From positions 1-36,423 of IMG/VR virus record IMGVR_UViG_3300020165_000065: 36,423 nt of DNA; one strand, given 5' to 3'. This DNA comes from a virus. Position 1 is the first letter of the stretch. Every line of letters begins with the position of its first letter. This document shows positions 15,380-25,799 of this stretch, in pieces. A model generated the notes under the pieces. That model worked only from the letters and a program-made list of their open reading frames with translations, was not told the origin of the DNA and made no database searches. The translations under genes and the position numbers were made by a program.

Positions 15380-16054
15380 TTATGTTCTAGTGATTTGGAT
15401 TGGAATTTGAACTCTTGCTCCTGAATCCATTCCTATAATAGTTAAAGTGCTAAATAAAGTACTAGTTGAATTACCTCCTTGACCAAATAAAGTAGCAATA
15501 CCTGTTGCTGTTAAAGTACAAGACATTCCTATTACGGTTCTAGATACATTAGTACCATTTGTAATCATTGAATTCTCATTTAAACTATTTGCAGATTTAG
15601 ATGTAATACCATCCCCTTGAACTACTGAAAATTGTCTTACATCACTAACTGTAAACATATACCCAGATGCTTCATTTACTGCATTATTGCCTAAATAGTT
15701 TGCAGTTTGTGGTGTAATAGTAGTAGATAATGTTTGTTTTAATTTTACTGCTGAGAAGCCACCAGCTGAAACTACTGGCATTGTTGCTGTGTCTCTTGGT
15801 AAAGTTACTAACTTATACTTCATCATTTGAGTTTCATCTGGAAATGCTTCTAATAATGGCATATTTTGAATAGCTTCACCATAATAAGCAGAACCTGAAG
15901 GGTTTGTTGGATTATACAATGTATAATCTATTTCATCATCTGATAATGCGAAAGACCTTATGTTAAAAGAACCATCACCTCTTGCTAAAAGTTCTCTTCC
16001 TTTTGTTGTTAAGATAGCATCTACTGTTACTACCTGATTGTTTAAATATCCCAT
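15380..16054 (-). CDS. Phage structural protein (LTTKGRELLARGDG family)
   Basis: The 224-residue product opens with VVTVDAILTTKGRELLARGD and continues FNIRSFALSDDEIDYTLYNP. I recall this N-terminal pattern from a conserved structural protein of marine T4-like phages. The C-terminal half is S/T-rich (FTVSDVRQFSVVQGDGITSK) and ends in short beta-type segments (IQIPIQITRT). No catalytic residues are evident. A late-promoter-like motif lies 16 bases upstream, suggesting that this gene begins a transcription unit with the two duplicated tail genes and the GIY-YIG gene. The molecular position in the virion is unknown. Confidence 0.8.
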   Translation of the reverse strand: MGYLNNQVVTVDAILTTKGRELLARGDGSFNIRSFALSDDEIDYTLYNPTNPSGSAYYGEAIQNMPLLEAFPDETQMMKYKLVTLPRDTATMPVVSAGGFSAVKLKQTLSTTITPQTANYLGNNAVNEASGYMFTVSDVRQFSVVQGDGITSKSANSLNENSMITNGTNVSRTVIGMSCTLTATGIATLFGQGGNSTSTLFSTLTIIGMDSGARVQIPIQITRT

Positions 16055-16070
16055 TTGCTATGTTATTTTA

Positions 16071-16081
16071 ATTATAAATAT
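16071..16081 (-). promoter_or_regulatory. Candidate late promoter ATATTTATAAT
   Basis: The minus strand reads GTATATTTATAATTAAAAT, 16 bases before the ATG at 16054, in the 57-base gap after the 2722-residue gene. It is an exact copy of the shared 11-mer. Confidence 0.6.
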
Positions 16082-16111
16082 ACGTTTTTTTTGTTTTTAC
16101 TCCAAGTTATA

Positions 16112-19100
16112 TTATTCAGTTGGAGCTCTTCTTGTGTCATTGTCTTCATCTGCTCTAAAAGCATTTTTAGCTCTTAATTGATTTATTAAAGTTTGAACAT
16201 TTCTTTTTTGGATAGGTGTAAAATCCCCAGGTATTAAATATCCTGATGGGCCAAATGTTCTAGCACCCTCTGATCCTGTTGGGTTAGATTGGAATATTAT
16301 AACTCTATCAGAAGCATTAACTCTTCTTCTTATAGTAAAATTAAATATTTTATTATCTTCTATATCAAAATTCATTGGGTTTGGAGAAACATAAATTCTA
16401 TCGAAAATAGATGCTGAATTTATAGTTTGGGTAACAGCAAAACCAGGACAAACATAACCATGGTTATTATCAGGTGAATGGGGAACATCTACTACTGTGA
16501 AATCTTGTTCATTTATAAATGCTTTACCTTGAGAATTAGCAGATGATGAATATGCAATTCTAATTTCATCTCCCTTTTCAATTAAAAAAGGTAGAGAATA
16601 GTCTTGGTAGTTTGCTATTTCTGGAAAATAACCTTTAGTTAGTGGGTTGGGGGAAACATAAGAGCCAATTGAACTTGTAGCATTTGCTGATTGTCCTACA
16701 TCCCATGTAAAAAATATTGAGTCTTGCTTTATTCGTTTAGCACCAATAGGCCATCCTAATTGATTGATAGTTGGAGTTATTATGTTAATATTAGTTGCAA
16801 ATTGTCCTTTTTGTAAACATTTATTTACAGAGTGAATAGCACCTAATCCTGGACCTGAGATCCATTGGTATGTTGAGGCTGCATCCGGAATTGCTTCAGC
16901 TGATGCTGTAATTGTTACTCCTCCCCCAAGTAGCCTTAAATATCCACCTTGATAGTTTGGAGAAGTTGGATCTGAATCTTGACTTGCTGATAAGAAAAAA
17001 TCATAACCTGCCATTTGTGAAAGTCCCCAACCACCACTTCCTGGTGCTTTTTGTAAGGTTAAATCTATAAAATTACTTGATGTTGGTTTTCCATATGTAC
17101 CTGAGCCTGTAGATTTATACATTCCAAAAATACTCCCGGTGTTAAAAGCCATAAATTTAGCATATGATGTTTGGTTGGGTTCATTAGATAATAAAGCATT
17201 ATATTCTAAAGCACCTTGATATATTGTATTATCACCAACAGCTAATGAACCATAATTAATAGTTGAAAGTGATCCTGATAGTCCTTTTACTTTTCCTACA
17301 TTATAATTAACATCAGATTTTCTATCTACTTCAAATGTACTTCTTACTTCTGTTATTTGATCATCAGACCCATCAATACTAACTACTACTGGGGTTGTTG
17401 GGGCTTTTTCACCTCTAATATCCTCTAAAGGTGATTCAATTAATTGATCTATATTAAATGTTGTAGAATCCCATAACTCATAAGTTTCTTTTGAAGATCT
17501 ATAATGAGCAAAATAAATTGGATGTTTTGAAATTGTTGAAAATGCTACTCCTTCAGAAGGCATCTGTTGGGGGCTTGAATCTCCTAACCAAGATGGTGAA
17601 GTATATGTTGTAATAATTATCCCTTTATTGTGAACTAATATACCATTTGCATAGTAATTACTATTAGGATTTACATCTATTATATTATATACTTTATAAT
17701 CTCCTTTAATTTTGTTTACTGTTGTTATTGTTGATAAATCTTCATTTATAGTTTTACAAATATCCAAAGGTTTTAATTCAGAAGCATTTACAAGTCCTTT
17801 ATCTTTAACATAAAATGGATGTTCTTCTGTTGTTTGAATAATATTACCATTATCAAATGTTATTTCTATTAAAGATGAAACTAATTTTGTATCAATACTT
17901 CCTACAACACCTTCTTCTTGTTTATTATCATCAGGATTGTATGTTAATATAAAATCTCCAGGTTTAAAATCTTCAACATTTTTAATACTATCTTTTGTTG
18001 TAGATATTTTAGTACCTTCTACAAAACAAGTAGTAGCTATTGTGAATGTTTCATTAGACCCTGAAAACATACTTCCTGTTATATTACCGTTTAGGTAAGT
18101 AATATTTGTTAGTGGTGGAGTATAAGTATTATAATCTGCACTTTGTAATTTACTTCCTAAATATCTTGGTATGATTGAGGATTTTTGAGTATAAAAACTA
18201 TCTGGCACTCTTGCTTTTAATGCTGATTGAGATATTATAGGTTCAATATTTGATGGAATTGGACCATTATCATACTCTACAACTTGCAAATAAGTATTTT
18301 TTACACTTTCAGTAGCATTATTTATTAAAGGATAATATGATGAGTTTTCAAATTCTAAGTTATTTGAAGGTAATTGAGGGTTAAAATTAACATACTCTGA
18401 ATCTTGAGGTCCTGATGGGTTATATTGTATAAGTGGGAAACTTCCGTTAACTGAACCACTTAAATATCTACTATTTTGTGGGTTATAATTAAATACTGTC
18501 CATCCCGGACTTGTTGAATCTTGTAAAAAGGAAATACCTTCTAAATCATTTAAAGATTGGATAAAGACATTACCTGCTTTTCCATAAGAATCTATAGGAG
18601 CTGGTGTACCTATATAATTAGGAAGGTTTAATTCAAATGATGGTTCATTTGCAAAAGTAGATAAATTATTATTAATTACTCCTGTATCTGGATCTTGAGT
18701 TTCATTATTAAATGTTAATTGTTCTGGAAACCAGCCTGACCCATCATACCATGAACCTGTCCATGTGGATCCTATCAATGCTAAACTTGCTGATCCTATT
18801 CCATAATTATTAAGAGTTCCATCTTTTTGATTGTCGGCAAATTTAGTTCTTTGTATTCTTTCAGGTGAAAGATAAACTTCTATGCCACGGACTGTTTCCG
18901 TAAACATATCTGGGGATGGTCCAAAAGATGTTGGCTGATTAAGTCTAATAGGTCTACCCCCATTATTCCAAGGATCCTTAAACCAATATTTAGTTATTCC
19001 ATATGTTGCTGATGTTGTTGTAATTGTTGGGGCATCTGGGTCACCCGTATTGATTATACCTGTCGTGCTATAATATTTAAGTACTGAATCATTATTTCCT

Positions 19101-22100
19101 AACATATTAGAAAATATTTCCTCATACTTCATATTATTATATTGTGGGTCTGTAATACCATAATCAACATTTAAACCTATGGCATAAAATTGATTCATTG
19201 AACCCGATGTAGTTGGGAATTTTATATAAGGACCCCACTGGTTTGGTGTATTCTCTCCACCTTCGATAGCAGGAATGCCTGAGTATTCTGGGGGTACTTG
19301 GTTTATAGGATTTATATTTGATTCTTGGGGTACTTCTATGACTGAACCATTAGAATTTTTTCTAGCTACAACTTCACCATTTGATAAATTTTGGCTAGAC
19401 CAACCTAAATAACTCCCAAATTTATTTGAAATAGAACCTGCTGGGATGTCCATTTGACTGGGTAAAATTAACCCTACAATCCACCAATCTTCTGGTTGAG
19501 TTGGGTCTTGATAATAAAATATAGAACCCGTTTTTGTAGAAAAACTATTATCTATTTCCCACTCAGCCCATAAATTATAAACTGATTCTAACCCAAGTCC
19601 TTCTTTTGTTGGGTCATAAAATGAGGATGTTGATTGTAAATCAAAAGTACCTGAAGGGAATGTGTTTTGAAATGGGTCTGTAGTATTCCATGAACTATTT
19701 TGATATGCACCAAAACTTGCAGTAACTATTAAGTTATATGTAGTATTTATTGTATTTGGCTCACTAAAAGGATTTACTAGTAAAGATTGAGTTGTTACTG
19801 TTATTTCACTTCCACTGAATTCTCCATTATAAAATTCATCTTGTGATTTATGTAATTCATAAACACTACCAGATATAGTTTTATTTTCTATAATGTAGGA
19901 TTGTGTAGTAAATGAATTCCATATACTTGATGAAAATGGGAGAACAGCACCTTGAAAATCATTTGCGTTTGGTTGGTTTACAGAATACATCGACCAAAGG
20001 AAGTTTTCCATAGTTACAGAAGCAGGTATAGGATTATTTGGATCACTAACATCCATACCTTTAAACCAGAAAGTAATATCTTCCCCTGGGAGCATTTCAT
20101 AGTATGAAGAACTTGCAATTGTAGCTCCAATAGGAGACAATGAAGATGAAGTTATTATATCAGTACCTATAATTCCTCTTATAGATGATGATACTGCAAA
20201 TTCAAATCCTTCATCAAATCCTAACTCACCTACAGTATTAGTTTGGTTAAAAAGAAATCTTGTTTTAATTGGGGTTTTTAATCTTAAACCTTGTTTTAAA
20301 GAAGTTCCAAATCTAGATAATACTATATCTCCATATGTTGCTGTACTTCCACCTTGAGGAATCAGATTAATATATTGGTCTGGTAAATTACCAGGAGTAT
20401 TAGACGAAAAATATGAGAAAAATCCAGATTGGGTAACTTCAACATTGTAAGGATTTAAAACTCCTCCTGTTGATCCACCAATATCAACCATCTTAATACT
20501 TCCTGTAAGTTCTAAATCTCTATATGAGATTGGACTATTCATTCCTGTAGCTGTAGATTGACCACCTACTATTGATCCTGTTTCAGGTGTGTATGCTATT
20601 ATCGTATTTGGATTAACTGTAATAGGTACACGACGATTACGCTCCAACATATGTTGTTTAACTATAACACCTGTAGTTACACTAGTACGAGCGGGTACGT
20701 ATGATTTAATTGCTTTAAATAATGAATTATCAAAATATTTAATTAATCTTAAATAATCCCAAACATCACCTTCTGTATATTTTTTAAAATATTCATTTGC
20801 TATATTTCTTAATTTAGGGTAATAGTTTTCTTTACCCTCATAAGCAAATCTAGGATCAGCTAATACATCTGATATTACACCATAACCATAAGTTGCTATT
20901 ATATCATCATTTACTTCATCCTGTGGTGAAAATCCTACTTCTAAACTTGTTATATCTTCAGTATAACTTTTGCTAATTAAATAGTCTTGATCTATACTTC
21001 TATATTTAGATAATACATTACCATAATCACTACCATCATCAACTTGAATTTTATTTGAAATTCTATTTCTAATTCCTATTGCTGGTTGGTCTAGAAAGTA
21101 TGTTTCTACGTTAGGTTTACTATAAGTGTAGGTAGATGCTGCTTCATACCCAATAAATTCATAACATGAAGTTAGTGAAGAATTTGAAGGATTGATAAAA
21201 GATTGGGTAAACACCATAGGTGCTGATCCTGTAATTGATGGGTGTGATGATGATATAAGAGTTGAGAATGATTCACTTACGGATGCCGTAAATTTATATT
21301 CTAATTCATTTCCTAAAGGTGCTCTAAAGTTAATAATATCAAATGATGATTCTGATCCTGTAACATTATTACCTTCAACGGATTCAGGATTCATTACAAA
21401 ATCATTAAATACTTCTTTTGAAATATTGTTAGAATAATATCTAAATTCTTGAAAAGATCCTGAAAATATTTTGGCTCCTTCATTTAAGACTTCAGTCATT
21501 ACATCTGAACCTGAAACATACCCCCCAACATAAACACCATCATATTCTGTAACTCCAAAACTATTCCAAGATTCATTTATTGTAGGATGTACAGCTTCTG
21601 GTAAATCATATTCTACACTATCATAAGTTCCTCCTCCATATCCTGAGTTGAAAGCTATATTTGCTGAAGACATACTTACTGATCCTGACCATCCTAATGA
21701 ATTTCCATCCCAACCATCTACTTGCTTATTAGCTACAAATAAAGTATATGTTGTTGGTGTGTCATTAGTACTAGCACTTACGTGTTGGTCTCTTTGTAGT
21801 AAAACACTCCACCACCCTCCATCAAAAAATGGTAATTCAATATCATCTGATATTTGTACTCCCCCATCGGGTTGAGAGGCAGACATATAAAATCTTAATT
21901 TACCATAGTTGTAATAATCACTAAAACTAGACCCAGAATATGATCCTGATGGTTGGTCTTCATAAAATAAACCAATACCCCAATCCATTTGTTGATCATT
22001 AGTTCCATTTGATTTTTTAACGGCTAAAGATTGGCTATAAAATTTACCTCCATAACTTGATGATGGGTGTCCTGTAGTTTTAAATCTAAAAGCAAGACCA

Positions 22101-24280
22101 TCAGGTACTATATACTCATTACTATCTATCTTATTACGTTGTAATGGCATCCAAGGTACTTTAACCGACGAACTTGCCATATATTGGTTGGCAACTGGTG
22201 TATACGCGTAACTATAACGTTTATACCATAAATCATAATCATCTGAGTTGTCCTTATTTTTACCCCCAAATTCATTAATTCGAAGTATTGTATTTGGAAT
22301 ACCCCAAATATTAATTAATTGTCTTAAACCACTAATTGTACCTTTTTTCTTAGTAAGATAAGCCATATTGTGGTAAAGACGTTTATATATTTCTTTACTT
22401 ACTTTATCAATAGCATATGGGAATCCTGGTTCTATTAGTTGTTCTACATAATTAAGCCATGAATACCCTAAATTCCAGTAATTTATTATTTTACCATTAT
22501 TTACAGCTACATAATCTGTAATTAATTCACTTCCTGTTGGTGGAACATAAATCCCATTATCTTCACCTGTTAACCCTATAAAATTATCTTGGTTGTCATA
22601 ATTATTTCCAAAAGTTTCAAATCCTAAACCTTTTATAGCATCAGCAGCTAAATCTAAAGGCAATCCAGATTCTGGGTCATTAGTAGTGTTATATCTTTCA
22701 CTTAATGCTTTAGTATATAACCATACTTCATCAAAAGATTGACCCACCATATTAGAAAATTCTACATATTCATTATTGTCTGAATTTTCTGTTATAAAAG
22801 TTGGTATAGTATAATACAACCAGTTTTGATTATCTTCATCATATAAAGATGCTGATAATACATAACCTCCATAGTATTGGGAATTTTCAACATCACTACC
22901 CATCCATGTTAATACCTCTGTACTTCCTGTTGGTAACAGGGAATAAGGATATGATGATCCAGTTTTTGGATATGCAAAAGATGATGAATTATAATAAAGA
23001 TAACTTTCATACCCATCAAAATTTGAAACTAAATTTGTAATATTAGTTTGTAGACTTGATAAACTCTGAGATATTTCTATTACATTAGGATTTGATCCTG
23101 TTATTGTTGTGATAGTATCAATGTCAGATTGGTATGATTGTATTTGAGATACTTTTTCATAAAAATTATTAATTCTCTGTTTTGCTGAAGAAAAATTAAT
23201 ATATTCATCAAACGTGTTGTATGAGTAGTTAGGAGTGATTGTTACCCCAGTTTGGTTTAAATAATTTAAAACACTATCTAATGATGATGATGATTCGGTT
23301 TTTGTTAAATCTTCATAAGATTTTAAAGTTGTTGAATTATTAACTAAATCTTGAAGGGGAATATTAACATTAGGACCTTTAATGTAATTTGCATTATCTA
23401 TAAAATTTGAAAAATCTTGAATAAATTCTACTTTATAGGCTACTGTTTCTCCTACTTTAGTTGCAACATATAATCTCTGTTCAACATTATAATTAGCAGG
23501 TAATGGTTCATATAATTTAATTAATATAGAAGGATCTAATGCCTTTTCAGGAGTAGATTCTAATGCAATATTAACAGCAACTACATAATTATTTTGATAA
23601 AAACTTAAATAAAATTCATCAAAATATTCAGTTGAGTTTAATTTATCTTTTAATGAAGCAAAACCATTTTTAATATCTACAGCAGATATTGCATTAGATT
23701 TTATTCTTATTTCTGTTCTATCTCCTGATATTTCAGATATATAAAATGTTTGAGTTGTTGATGAGGCTAATTCATAATTAATAAAATTATACACAGCAAA
23801 TAACTCACCATTATCAAATCCTCTATCGTATAAATCTAATGTAGGTTGTAATGTAATATTATTTGTTGGGATAGAAGCAGATCCTGTATTAACTACAGCA
23901 ACACCTTGACTGTTTGTATAAGAAGTTGCATCTGAAGTATCAGCAATTGCTGTATTCTCTTCAATTGTATAATCAGTAAAGTTATAATCTTGAGATAATA
24001 AGGTTTTTGTAGTACTATAAGTATAAAATTCAATTATACTCCCACTTTGAAAAAATGAACCTGATATGTCTTCACTTGGGATAATTTCAGATTCAGCAAA
24101 ATCATACCCCATACTAACAACTGTAGATGCTGGTATTTGAATGCAGGAAGAGCTAATATTAATATTATTTTCCCTATCATTAGTTATAGGAGTTACAACA
24201 GCATCTCTTTCGAGATTGCTTTTATAATCTGTACCTAATGCTTTAGACATTTCTTTTAATTCATCAAATTTATATTCCAT
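16112..24280 (-). CDS. Giant tail structural protein with LamG-like domain and inserted Hint domain
   Basis: This 2722-residue protein is by far the largest product here. The N-terminal region (MEYKFDELKEMSKALGTDYK) is followed by long S/T/N/G-rich beta-type sequence. Residues about 640-680 contain KKKGTISGLRQLINIWGIPN. Residues about 730-955 resemble a LamG/concanavalin-like fold (FRFKTTGHPSSS, GGWWSVLLQRDQHV, EFRYYSNN), which often binds glycans. A 134-residue Hint (intein-like) domain occupies 2085-2218. The C-terminus ends FRADEDNDTRRAPTE. Size and position beside gp6 and gp25 genes suggest a baseplate or long tail protein, perhaps host-binding. The domain calls other than Hint are tentative. 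The frame is uninterrupted. Confidence 0.85.
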   Translation of the reverse strand: MEYKFDELKEMSKALGTDYKSNLERDAVVTPITNDRENNINISSSCIQIPASTVVSMGYDFAESEIIPSEDISGSFFQSGSIIEFYTYSTTKTLLSQDYNFTDYTIEENTAIADTSDATSYTNSQGVAVVNTGSASIPTNNITLQPTLDLYDRGFDNGELFAVYNFINYELASSTTQTFYISEISGDRTEIRIKSNAISAVDIKNGFASLKDKLNSTEYFDEFYLSFYQNNYVVAVNIALESTPEKALDPSILIKLYEPLPANYNVEQRLYVATKVGETVAYKVEFIQDFSNFIDNANYIKGPNVNIPLQDLVNNSTTLKSYEDLTKTESSSSLDSVLNYLNQTGVTITPNYSYNTFDEYINFSSAKQRINNFYEKVSQIQSYQSDIDTITTITGSNPNVIEISQSLSSLQTNITNLVSNFDGYESYLYYNSSSFAYPKTGSSYPYSLLPTGSTEVLTWMGSDVENSQYYGGYVLSASLYDEDNQNWLYYTIPTFITENSDNNEYVEFSNMVGQSFDEVWLYTKALSERYNTTNDPESGLPLDLAADAIKGLGFETFGNNYDNQDNFIGLTGEDNGIYVPPTGSELITDYVAVNNGKIINYWNLGYSWLNYVEQLIEPGFPYAIDKVSKEIYKRLYHNMAYLTKKKGTISGLRQLINIWGIPNTILRINEFGGKNKDNSDDYDLWYKRYSYAYTPVANQYMASSSVKVPWMPLQRNKIDSNEYIVPDGLAFRFKTTGHPSSSYGGKFYSQSLAVKKSNGTNDQQMDWGIGLFYEDQPSGSYSGSSFSDYYNYGKLRFYMSASQPDGGVQISDDIELPFFDGGWWSVLLQRDQHVSASTNDTPTTYTLFVANKQVDGWDGNSLGWSGSVSMSSANIAFNSGYGGGTYDSVEYDLPEAVHPTINESWNSFGVTEYDGVYVGGYVSGSDVMTEVLNEGAKIFSGSFQEFRYYSNNISKEVFNDFVMNPESVEGNNVTGSESSFDIINFRAPLGNELEYKFTASVSESFSTLISSSHPSITGSAPMVFTQSFINPSNSSLTSCYEFIGYEAASTYTYSKPNVETYFLDQPAIGIRNRISNKIQVDDGSDYGNVLSKYRSIDQDYLISKSYTEDITSLEVGFSPQDEVNDDIIATYGYGVISDVLADPRFAYEGKENYYPKLRNIANEYFKKYTEGDVWDYLRLIKYFDNSLFKAIKSYVPARTSVTTGVIVKQHMLERNRRVPITVNPNTIIAYTPETGSIVGGQSTATGMNSPISYRDLELTGSIKMVDIGGSTGGVLNPYNVEVTQSGFFSYFSSNTPGNLPDQYINLIPQGGSTATYGDIVLSRFGTSLKQGLRLKTPIKTRFLFNQTNTVGELGFDEGFEFAVSSSIRGIIGTDIITSSSLSPIGATIASSSYYEMLPGEDITFWFKGMDVSDPNNPIPASVTMENFLWSMYSVNQPNANDFQGAVLPFSSSIWNSFTTQSYIIENKTISGSVYELHKSQDEFYNGEFSGSEITVTTQSLLVNPFSEPNTINTTYNLIVTASFGAYQNSSWNTTDPFQNTFPSGTFDLQSTSSFYDPTKEGLGLESVYNLWAEWEIDNSFSTKTGSIFYYQDPTQPEDWWIVGLILPSQMDIPAGSISNKFGSYLGWSSQNLSNGEVVARKNSNGSVIEVPQESNINPINQVPPEYSGIPAIEGGENTPNQWGPYIKFPTTSGSMNQFYAIGLNVDYGITDPQYNNMKYEEIFSNMLGNNDSVLKYYSTTGIINTGDPDAPTITTTSATYGITKYWFKDPWNNGGRPIRLNQPTSFGPSPDMFTETVRGIEVYLSPERIQRTKFADNQKDGTLNNYGIGSASLALIGSTWTGSWYDGSGWFPEQLTFNNETQDPDTGVINNNLSTFANEPSFELNLPNYIGTPAPIDSYGKAGNVFIQSLNDLEGISFLQDSTSPGWTVFNYNPQNSRYLSGSVNGSFPLIQYNPSGPQDSEYVNFNPQLPSNNLEFENSSYYPLINNATESVKNTYLQVVEYDNGPIPSNIEPIISQSALKARVPDSFYTQKSSIIPRYLGSKLQSADYNTYTPPLTNITYLNGNITGSMFSGSNETFTIATTCFVEGTKISTTKDSIKNVEDFKPGDFILTYNPDDNKQEEGVVGSIDTKLVSSLIEITFDNGNIIQTTEEHPFYVKDKGLVNASELKPLDICKTINEDLSTITTVNKIKGDYKVYNIIDVNPNSNYYANGILVHNKGIIITTYTSPSWLGDSSPQQMPSEGVAFSTISKHPIYFAHYRSSKETYELWDSTTFNIDQLIESPLEDIRGEKAPTTPVVVSIDGSDDQITEVRSTFEVDRKSDVNYNVGKVKGLSGSLSTINYGSLAVGDNTIYQGALEYNALLSNEPNQTSYAKFMAFNTGSIFGMYKSTGSGTYGKPTSSNFIDLTLQKAPGSGGWGLSQMAGYDFFLSASQDSDPTSPNYQGGYLRLLGGGVTITASAEAIPDAASTYQWISGPGLGAIHSVNKCLQKGQFATNINIITPTINQLGWPIGAKRIKQDSIFFTWDVGQSANATSSIGSYVSPNPLTKGYFPEIANYQDYSLPFLIEKGDEIRIAYSSSANSQGKAFINEQDFTVVDVPHSPDNNHGYVCPGFAVTQTINSASIFDRIYVSPNPMNFDIEDNKIFNFTIRRRVNASDRVIIFQSNPTGSEGARTFGPSGYLIPGDFTPIQKRNVQTLINQLRAKNAFRADEDNDTRRAPTE
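17627..18028 (-). other. Hint / bacterial intein-like (BIL) domain inside the giant tail protein
   Basis: Residues Cys2085 to Asn2218 of the 2722-residue protein form a mini-intein-sized module. It starts CFVEGTKISTTKD (block A) and has TTEEHPFYV (block B type, with the His) and VYNIIDVNPNSNYYANGILV (block F). It ends VHN (block G). The next residue is Lys, not the Cys, Ser or Thr needed for normal splicing. This matches bacterial intein-like domains, which can cleave at one or both ends. No homing endonuclease is inserted. Flanking sequences (FTIATT before, KGIIITTYT after) read as host protein. Confidence 0.85.
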
Positions 24281-24291
24281 TAACTATTATA

Positions 24292-24657
24292 TTATTGATT
24301 ATCCGCAAAATCTTGGATTATTTGAGCAATCTCTTGTCTTACTTCTAAATTTTCTGTTCTTAATTCTGCTATTTCTGCTAATAATGATTCTATTTCTTCC
24401 CTTTGTGGAGCATAATCAATAAAATCTCCACTAGTTTGTACTAAATATTCATGTGAGTTAACCTCACCATCTTTAGGTATTTCATAAAAAAACTTACCAT
24501 ACAATATCCAAAAATCCTCTTGAGTAGCCAAATTAACATCAAAAAATGATGGATCATCTACAGATGTTAATTGTGTAAAATTTGTATCTATAGTATTATT
24601 AAAAGCTTCCTTATCAAATACTTGTCGTATTAATTTTATATTTTTTTTATTTGTCAT
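24292..24657 (-). CDS. Small tail-cluster protein with C-terminal coiled coil
   Basis: The 121-residue product has a globular first part (DDPSFFDVNLATQEDFWILY) and a C-terminal helix from about residue 84 (REEIESLLAEIAELRTENLE, then VRQEIAQIIQDFADNQ) with heptad spacing typical of a coiled coil. This suggests an oligomer or an attachment peg in the tail. Its ATG overlaps the stop of the upstream gene by 4 bases, and the giant protein starts 11 bases after it ends. It may be a chaperone or small subunit for the giant protein, an inference from adjacency only. Confidence 0.75.
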   Translation of the reverse strand: MTNKKNIKLIRQVFDKEAFNNTIDTNFTQLTSVDDPSFFDVNLATQEDFWILYGKFFYEIPKDGEVNSHEYLVQTSGDFIDYAPQREEIESLLAEIAELRTENLEVRQEIAQIIQDFADNQ

Positions 24658-25796
24658 CCTTTTGCTACCTTAAACATAATATTTTCATCGAAAACTTTTA
24701 CTTCACCACTTATTGATGTTTTAACTAAAATTGTATAATATCTTTCAGGTTCTAAACCATTACAATATAAATCAAAGTAACTTGAAGTATCATCAGCACT
24801 AATCCTTGTGTATTCAGGATCAAAATCAATTACAAATTCATTAGTTTCTGTATCTTTAATAGCATATAATGATTGACTTTCTGGAAGAAAATAATTAGTT
24901 GTATAGAGAGAGGCTGTTAAAAATGCTCTATCTGGATACTTGGGCATAGCCGCAAATCTTAATCTAGGAATACTTTCTGAATAGTATGTACCGAGATTGT
25001 TATAAATAGAAACAAAACTTTCTACTTGGGGTAATATAGTATTTTTAGAAGATCCAGTATTAAAAATATAATCATTAAATCTAAATTCTAATTGTGGGGG
25101 ATAGATTGTATTAGTATCAATTGAAAAAAATCTAAAAATTGTGTTGTTCGCTTTAGTATTAATAAATTCACTTCCTGAAGGTTGTTTTACTAAAAATCCT
25201 TCATTAGCAAACCCATTAACATTATTTAATGAGTAACTGTACCAAGTTTCAACTGTTTTTGATACATCAACAAGAATATCTTTTGTATCAGCATAAGTAA
25301 AAGCTTGGGATTGTGTTACGGGGTCTAAAGTTAAATTAGAACCTGTATACCAATTTCCTCCACCTTCTAAAGATGAGTTATATGAAGCTGTTACATAAGG
25401 AGAAAACCCTGATGAGGGCCACTCTACAGATCCTGAATAATCTAACCAGTTCCAACTAGTACCATTAGTTACTATTGGGGAATCATTATATCTTCCTGTT
25501 CCCATACCCCAATTTCCACTAACAGGATAAAATTCTAATTTTTGATCTAAATTTAACCCTGTTACTACAGCATTAAAGTTTCTTAAATATGCTTTATATT
25601 CTCCATTTATGATTTTATCATTATACATCTCAGCAATTTGACTTGTAGGAAATTTAATTAAATATCTACTAACCTGTGCTGTAGCATTTGCTTGATAAGT
25701 TGATGCCTCAATAATCTGATCTAATCCTGTATTTTTATTTGGGAATTCAGTGTATAAAGTTGCATCTTTTTCAGGAAAAATTTTATAAATAGCCAT
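24654..25796 (-). CDS. Tail structural protein, beta-rich
   Basis: The product has 380 residues. It opens MAIYKIFPEKDATLYTEFPN, a start reminiscent of DNRLRE/CBM96-like beta-sandwich modules, and continues with YLIKFPTSQI and VDVSKTVETWYSY, which are also typical of that fold. The rest is S/T/N-rich, with a C-terminal fibronectin-like stretch (GLEPERYYTILVKTSISGEV). No catalytic residues were seen. It lies between the gp6-proximal small protein and the giant tail protein, with a 4-base overlap downstream. A baseplate-periphery or fibre role is likely from location. The fold suggestion is tentative. Confidence 0.78.
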   Translation of the reverse strand: MAIYKIFPEKDATLYTEFPNKNTGLDQIIEASTYQANATAQVSRYLIKFPTSQIAEMYNDKIINGEYKAYLRNFNAVVTGLNLDQKLEFYPVSGNWGMGTGRYNDSPIVTNGTSWNWLDYSGSVEWPSSGFSPYVTASYNSSLEGGGNWYTGSNLTLDPVTQSQAFTYADTKDILVDVSKTVETWYSYSLNNVNGFANEGFLVKQPSGSEFINTKANNTIFRFFSIDTNTIYPPQLEFRFNDYIFNTGSSKNTILPQVESFVSIYNNLGTYYSESIPRLRFAAMPKYPDRAFLTASLYTTNYFLPESQSLYAIKDTETNEFVIDFDPEYTRISADDTSSYFDLYCNGLEPERYYTILVKTSISGEVKVFDENIMFKVAKG

Positions 25797-25799
25797 ATC

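Noticed and set aside
17627-18028. A normal self-splicing intein
   Set aside because: The residue after the terminal HN is Lys, not Cys, Ser or Thr, so standard splicing is not expected; called a bacterial intein-like Hint domain instead.
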